Origin: Oscillospiraceae bacterium
Lineage (GTDB): Bacteria; Bacillota; Clostridia; Oscillospirales; Ruminococcaceae
Reading direction: 5' to 3'
Length of the DNA stretch: 6,635 nucleotides
Assembly (NCBI GenBank): GCA_017451665.1
Contig: JAFTNX010000185.1
Location: 1 to 6,635 of the forward strand
Shown here piece after piece: positions 3,901 to 6,635 of this stretch; the stretch's first letter is position 1, and every line of letters begins with the position of its first letter. The notes under the pieces are model-generated. The model saw nothing but the letters and a program-made list of their open reading frames with translations, searched no databases and was not told the origin of the DNA. The position numbers were made by a program, and so were the translations under genes.

Positions 3901-6185
3901 GTAAAAACAACTCTATAAATCTTCATACATTCTATTTTATTGACCAGGTAGACAATCCTGAAACTACTGACATTGACGAAACTTTAACTGTTACTAAGGA
4001 GCAGGTAAGAGGCTGGTCAATTCCAAAAACAATCACTTACGTTAACGGCGAAAGACTTGTTGTTGATTATCCTGTAAATAATACACCTGAAAATCTTACA
4101 GAGATTAAAACAAGTCAGCCTGCGCAGGATAAGATTTTTGATGTACCTAACAAGTGGCTTAATCAGGAAAATGACACAGAGTATATTCTCTTTGACTTTA
4201 AGGACAGAAGCGACGCAGAGCTTTCAGAACTTAAAAAACAGTTTGTTGATTTTATAGACAGAGATACAATAATGAATTATATAAGGTCTGATGATAACAA
4301 GGCTGTTTTTGAAAACTCATCAGAAAAACTGCCATTTACATACGACGACATTAAAAATCTTTCTGAAACTGCAAAGAACAACATTCTTATGCAGACATTA
4401 AAGTATGATGTGACAGATGCTCCTGACGGTGAAAATTCGTTCTTTATCGATTCATCAAGAGATGTGACTGACGGACGAGGAAATAACAATAATGCCGGAA
4501 ACAGCAACAACCCGACCTATGCTGTTGTTTTCAGAGATGATGAGCTTATGGGTGATAATCTTACATCAGTAACAGGCTCATACTTCCAGGATATGTATCT
4601 TTCTTATGCGTGGATGGGCCACAGAATGACAGTGCTTATTTATGCAGAAGATGATGATTATTACTATGGCGTAGGTATAGGTTATAACGAATCACCAAGA
4701 GGTTGTATGTATGCTGAATACAAGATAGAAAAGAACTATCTTGAAAGATTAGGGAAATTCGGAGAAGTACATCACCAGACAGGTGCATGGTCAGGAACAA
4801 AATACGGAATGACAAACTACGACCCGTATGCTGACATTGTTTGCCCTGATAATGGTGGTCAGGACAGATATATTTATGCTGACTTTACAACTACCAAAAT
4901 TTTTGGTGAAGGCCATATCGAAAACTTTGATTCTACAAATATAGGTGTTGATTTCACAGTAGAATACAACGATACCTATGAAACTGTTTCTGTTTATGCT
5001 ACTCTTAATTTTGAGGAAATCGGCACTGATAATTCTCATAATCCGGGACTTGTTGCAACTACAAGAAAAATCTGGATAGGCACTTTTGATATTGCAGATA
5101 AGGATAAGATTTTTGGAATCTGGGGTGGCGACAAGGCGTGGATTGAAAGCGTTCAGTTTGAATGCGAAGTAGATGAGCCTTCACAGTGCAACCACAGCTT
5201 TGAAACAGTAACTACAAGAGAAGGTCACTGCACAAAGGAAGCTGTTGTAAGACATACCTGTAAACTTTGTGGTTACCAGTACGAAGAACATAAGAAAGCA
5301 CCTAATCATAATTTCTATGATGTGGTAAGACTATCTGACAATATGACAATCCGTACTTGTAGTGAATGTGGTTTTAAGTATTCAACAGATGAACCACCTA
5401 TAAAGGTTTGTAAGCATACTGACTGTACAGAAACTCTTATTGAGGGTAACGATTGCTTAGGTAAGATTATTGAGCTTAGCTGTAATATCTGTAATGACCA
5501 TACAGAGGTTAAAAATGTTGAACCACTTGGCCATGACTATGAAATTACCGTACATGAGCCTACACTTGACGAGGAAGGCTATACTGAGCATATCTGTTCA
5601 AGATGTAATGATAGCTATAAGGACGGCTTTACTTCAAAGCTTGAAGTTTCAGCACCGGCAGATTTTAAGGTAGCTGAAAAAACCACTTCAACTGTAAAAC
5701 TCAGCTGGAAAAAATCAGCAAACGCTGACGGATATATTATTGAGCAGTATAATGCAGGAAAGGCAAGAAATGCTGACTGGGTATTGGTTAAGGTAATTGC
5801 AGATGCTGATGAAACTGAATTTATAATTGACGGTCTTGAAAGCGAAACAGAGTACAGCTTCAGAATAAGAGCGTATTCAGATTGTGAAGACGAAACACAT
5901 TACAGCGATTGGTCAGAGGTTACAGTCAAGACGGAAGCAAAAGCAAGTGATGAGTCAACAGACAAGCCGACAGATGATTCAGAAGATGTGCCTGAAAACA
6001 AGCCGACAGACGAGCCTGATGACCAGCCTGCAGATTTACCAACCGGTGATAATTCTGATGATGAAGATGACAATAACCCACAGACGGGTGACAACATCAA
6101 GGGCAAGATTGCTTTTGCGTCAGTTATAATTATGGCATTTATGTCAATAAGAAAAAAACGCTCCGACAAATGTGACGAAGCGTAA
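942..6185 (+). CDS. Giant wall-anchored surface protein: two beta-helix regions, CxxC modules, FN3, NPQTG sorting signal
   Basis: The 1747-residue secreted protein starts at ATG 942, chosen for its GAGGGGAG site six bases upstream and because a signal peptide begins right there (KKLKFTTR, hydrophobic 10-30, likely cleavage after A38 in VANA). Residues about 113-510 and 624-1000 look like two related right-handed beta-helix (pectin-lyase-like) regions. Each opens with a helix, then VFVEDGVYYF (137-146) or ILYIEEGTY (658-666), and continues with Asn/Cys/Phe-rich rungs. Residues about 1000-1190 are a charged linker ending in an Asn-rich stretch. About 1192-1412 is a beta-rich Tyr/Gly/Asp domain, perhaps a jelly roll. 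Four CxxC pairs follow (1440, 1473, 1514, 1552), then one FN3 domain (1571-1664), an acidic Pro/Thr/Asp stalk, NPQTG at 1712-1716, a short hydrophobic segment and RKKR. I infer a sortase-anchored glycan-binding or glycan-acting protein. No lyase catalytic residues were identified, and the exact family is not recognised. It appears monocistronic. Confidence 0.9.
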   Translation: MKKLKFTTRATSIFVVLLLLVQIVSQGLFFSEPIVANAAETELIKATEPFAVDYDPNDGIIKYGHSGEIGMSPKNDLDVPYEEDSKTVFFPSQVAESVDENGNLLFPDYDPSDPYYDYTDMFNKALEIARKRDNADVFVEDGVYYFEKSVYLFGYTKINANAGKVAFVIKPYFKDIDGNDVEVSGFFTNANLDETYSWYFSSINDITFVVEDTHETFKPTSSVDTILDNLCSDDIQPVDNYSLFYRIVTKYAGIHNLAVSGFECFMRWTRIDMLTRVTNCTVGPTKYVYWGVDTNDAFFYDNYYYGGYYTDSDGLSQLPVFQITFNMGTTVFANSYIGNYYFSRNGAGCWCPHTTYSNITFERVYNFVMDTTTEASSSVSGCYFKDCAYNDIAKYFEDMGIPAFDFWDRTWSSEENRFIYHSKGYIIRDTITGNKLDSANHSHGQYISLIQLHSGVAFTQNKIECDSLEWTTLVRLTDSEWTSRYDARRNANNLYFSDNAFKINDWEYENLMIDDWKGGKPYTEGWYDKTIIEWGERGWNNADGTPAMGYVGVEGPDHISWLDEGVYVSPTLGRYIDLSAFVYTNKPTAGYAKLGEVGADEEQLEAMGIEDRYYQELNSGNYEIVSFKEDFGGFDWNFSSNHEKLQEAFDYVATHDAILYIEEGTYRTDKPIVLRGGATYRIISKGTIEANKTAEIKGNGVFVMSGDDNAPIDGYFYGVSAGMNGADTSAFYNVNFENFFIQFGSVQRGVGCFTNCNIKDCVFAGGTVQYCNYGFFYKTVTDNLLLKYVYGTASTGVEGEDGITPGDINYKFFISNSDFTNSTWRGCWLEFGQFSNGKKLSGKGNSLYRGNIIDYSFNYSFGRNDVVCGNTMTRAGYGSITNHMLNSNFPIDLPDALTNKPMVMFHVSDGLRLIGNTDIGTMSNECHFVEFDSPTIRYKDSDGNEVVSISDVRIAGNLVYTTYRGDYKINYPITPYGKADNIVLENCKNNSINLHTFYFIDQVDNPETTDIDETLTVTKEQVRGWSIPKTITYVNGERLVVDYPVNNTPENLTEIKTSQPAQDKIFDVPNKWLNQENDTEYILFDFKDRSDAELSELKKQFVDFIDRDTIMNYIRSDDNKAVFENSSEKLPFTYDDIKNLSETAKNNILMQTLKYDVTDAPDGENSFFIDSSRDVTDGRGNNNNAGNSNNPTYAVVFRDDELMGDNLTSVTGSYFQDMYLSYAWMGHRMTVLIYAEDDDYYYGVGIGYNESPRGCMYAEYKIEKNYLERLGKFGEVHHQTGAWSGTKYGMTNYDPYADIVCPDNGGQDRYIYADFTTTKIFGEGHIENFDSTNIGVDFTVEYNDTYETVSVYATLNFEEIGTDNSHNPGLVATTRKIWIGTFDIADKDKIFGIWGGDKAWIESVQFECEVDEPSQCNHSFETVTTREGHCTKEAVVRHTCKLCGYQYEEHKKAPNHNFYDVVRLSDNMTIRTCSECGFKYSTDEPPIKVCKHTDCTETLIEGNDCLGKIIELSCNICNDHTEVKNVEPLGHDYEITVHEPTLDEEGYTEHICSRCNDSYKDGFTSKLEVSAPADFKVAEKTTSTVKLSWKKSANADGYIIEQYNAGKARNADWVLVKVIADADETEFIIDGLESETEYSFRIRAYSDCEDETHYSDWSEVTVKTEAKASDESTDKPTDDSEDVPENKPTDEPDDQPADLPTGDNSDDEDDNNPQTGDNIKGKIAFASVIIMAFMSIRKKRSDKCDEA

Positions 6186-6199
6186 TAATTACAAAATAA

Positions 6200-6258
6200 A
6201 AAGGATACCTTTTAGGGTAATGACCATATAGAAGTATTCCAAAATATCAATGGTTATT
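6200..6258 (+). other. Degenerate terminator-like sequence and imperfect stem after the surface-protein gene
   Basis: AAAAAGGATACC just after the stop codon repeats the left arm of the terminator at 385-414, but the matching right arm is broken (GGGTAATG instead of GGTATCC plus T-run). A 9-bp stem with one G-U pair joins 6219-6227 and 6250-6258 across a 22-nt loop and has no T-run. Neither looks like an efficient terminator. The stretch 6186-6285 holds no gene that I can support. Confidence 0.35.
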
Positions 6259-6285
6259 GACTAAACGGCGGCTAATGAAACGAAC

Positions 6286-6324
6286 AACAGGCGTATGCAA
6301 AGAAAACTGCATACGCCTGTTTTT
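6286..6324. terminator. Strong, probably bidirectional terminator between convergent genes
   Basis: AACAGGCGTATGCA (6286-6299) pairs perfectly over 14 bp with TGCATACGCCTGTT (6308-6321) around an 8-nt loop. The plus strand continues with a short T-run (6320-6324); the minus strand continues with the T-rich TTGTTCGTTT. It is about 100 bp after the surface-protein gene and 46 bp after the hydrogenase stop, so it probably serves both. Confidence 0.8.
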
Positions 6325-6331
6325 ATCCCAA

Positions 6332-6366
6332 CTGTTGTTTATGGAGGTTCAATTTGAAAACAACAG
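6332..6366. repeat. Short inverted repeat beyond the hydrogenase stop codon
   Basis: CTGTTGTTT (6332-6340) pairs with AAACAACAG (6358-6366) over 9 bp with a 17-nt loop, immediately after the hydrogenase stop on the minus strand. It is AT-rich and lacks a clear T-run, so at most it assists termination or mRNA 3'-end stability. Confidence 0.35.
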
Positions 6367-6369
6367 TAG

Positions 6370-6635
6370 TTATTTTAGCAGTGATATTGCATCTGTAATA
6401 GTCTTTTCAAAGGCTTCTCTGCCGTATTTATCGACCTCTGCCTTATCCTTCATTCCGTGAGTAAGACAGCCTGCACCGCCAATACAGCCGCCAATGCAAG
6501 CCATACCTTCGATAAAGTTTCCGTCAAGCACGTTCTTGCTTTTTTTCAGTAAAGCAGTTCTGCACTCTTCAATTCCGTCACAGGTAACGGCTTTAAGCTC
6601 AAAATCTATATTCTGTTCCTTAAGACCTTGCGCAA
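6370..6635 (-). CDS. [FeFe] hydrogenase, C-terminal fragment, probably group B monomeric type
   Basis: The minus-strand frame runs from the window edge to TAA at 6372-6370 and gives the last 87 whole codons; the N-terminal part lies outside. The fragment contains the third H-cluster signature of [FeFe] hydrogenases as FIEGMACIGGCIGGAG followed by CLTHG: the two Cys of MAC-x-GGC bind the H-cluster subsite and its bridging [4Fe-4S] cluster. The preceding VTCDGIEECRTALL also fits the large-subunit C-terminal domain. The IGGAGCLTHG variant resembles, from memory, the group B1/B3 monomeric enzymes of Clostridia rather than the classical group A enzymes. Catalysis would be reversible reduction of protons to H2, coupled to ferredoxin or a related carrier in the cytoplasm of a fermenter. 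There is no frameshift in the visible part, and the chain ends about 30 residues after the signature. The gene is convergent with the surface-protein gene and shares its terminator region. The subgroup call needs the missing N-terminus. Confidence 0.88.
   Translation of the reverse strand, partial: AQGLKEQNIDFELKAVTCDGIEECRTALLKKSKNVLDGNFIEGMACIGGCIGGAGCLTHGMKDKAEVDKYGREAFEKTITDAISLLK

Noticed and set aside
5900..6169. 89-codon minus-strand Ser-rich open frame
   Set aside because: It is the complement of the acidic Asp/Pro/Thr repeat stalk; the Ser/Gly/Val bias is a shadow of GA-rich codons.
6257..6460. 67-codon plus-strand open frame overlapping the hydrogenase end
   Set aside because: It crosses the 14-bp terminator and lies antisense to the clearly coding hydrogenase C-terminus.

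Overview
The window looks like low-GC Firmicutes/Clostridia DNA, most likely from an anaerobic gut bacterium of the Ruminococcus/Eubacterium type. This is inferred from the AT-rich intergenic DNA, a very large secreted protein with CxxC modules, an FN3 domain and an NPQTGD wall-sorting signal, and the end of an [FeFe] hydrogenase gene. The genus is a guess.

Left part (1-730): this appears to be the edge of an integrated genomic island. It opens with the last 36 codons of a gene that reads like an Abi_2/AbiD/AbiF-type abortive-infection protein. Directly after its stop codon is a compact candidate small-RNA unit: a perfect TATAAT box, a predicted start near 131, two consecutive hairpins, and a T6 terminator ending at 188. 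Next comes an array of diverged modules. Each starts with TTTTATAC right after a terminator, two carry paired TACTGCGACAT-like direct repeats (probable integrase arm sites), and each ends in a tRNA 3'-end sequence followed by a new terminator. The first tRNA piece is the 3' part of a tRNA-Leu(GAG), from the anticodon arm to CCA, with no D-arm or 5' acceptor strand. This is the classic footprint of a tyrosine-recombinase element inserted in a tRNA gene; the second and third copies suggest repeated integration and deletion at the same place.

Middle (730-6185): an AT-rich gap and an extended -10 promoter (848-876) lead to a 5' UTR with a perfect 8-bp inverted repeat just before the Shine-Dalgarno, then one 1747-residue gene. 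The product has a signal peptide, two tandem related pectin-lyase-like beta-helix regions, an unassigned beta-rich domain, four zinc-ribbon-like CxxC modules, one FN3 domain, an acidic Pro/Thr/Asp stalk and a C-terminal sorting signal. It is probably a wall-anchored glycan-binding or glycan-cleaving surface protein; no catalytic site was identified.

Right part (6186-6635): an intergenic stretch with a degenerate terminator relic and a strong, probably bidirectional 14-bp hairpin separates the surface-protein gene from a convergent gene on the minus strand, the C-terminal 87 residues of an [FeFe] hydrogenase, probably a group B monomeric type. The most interesting undescribed material is the Abi-linked small RNA unit and the stacked att/tRNA/terminator modules at the island edge.
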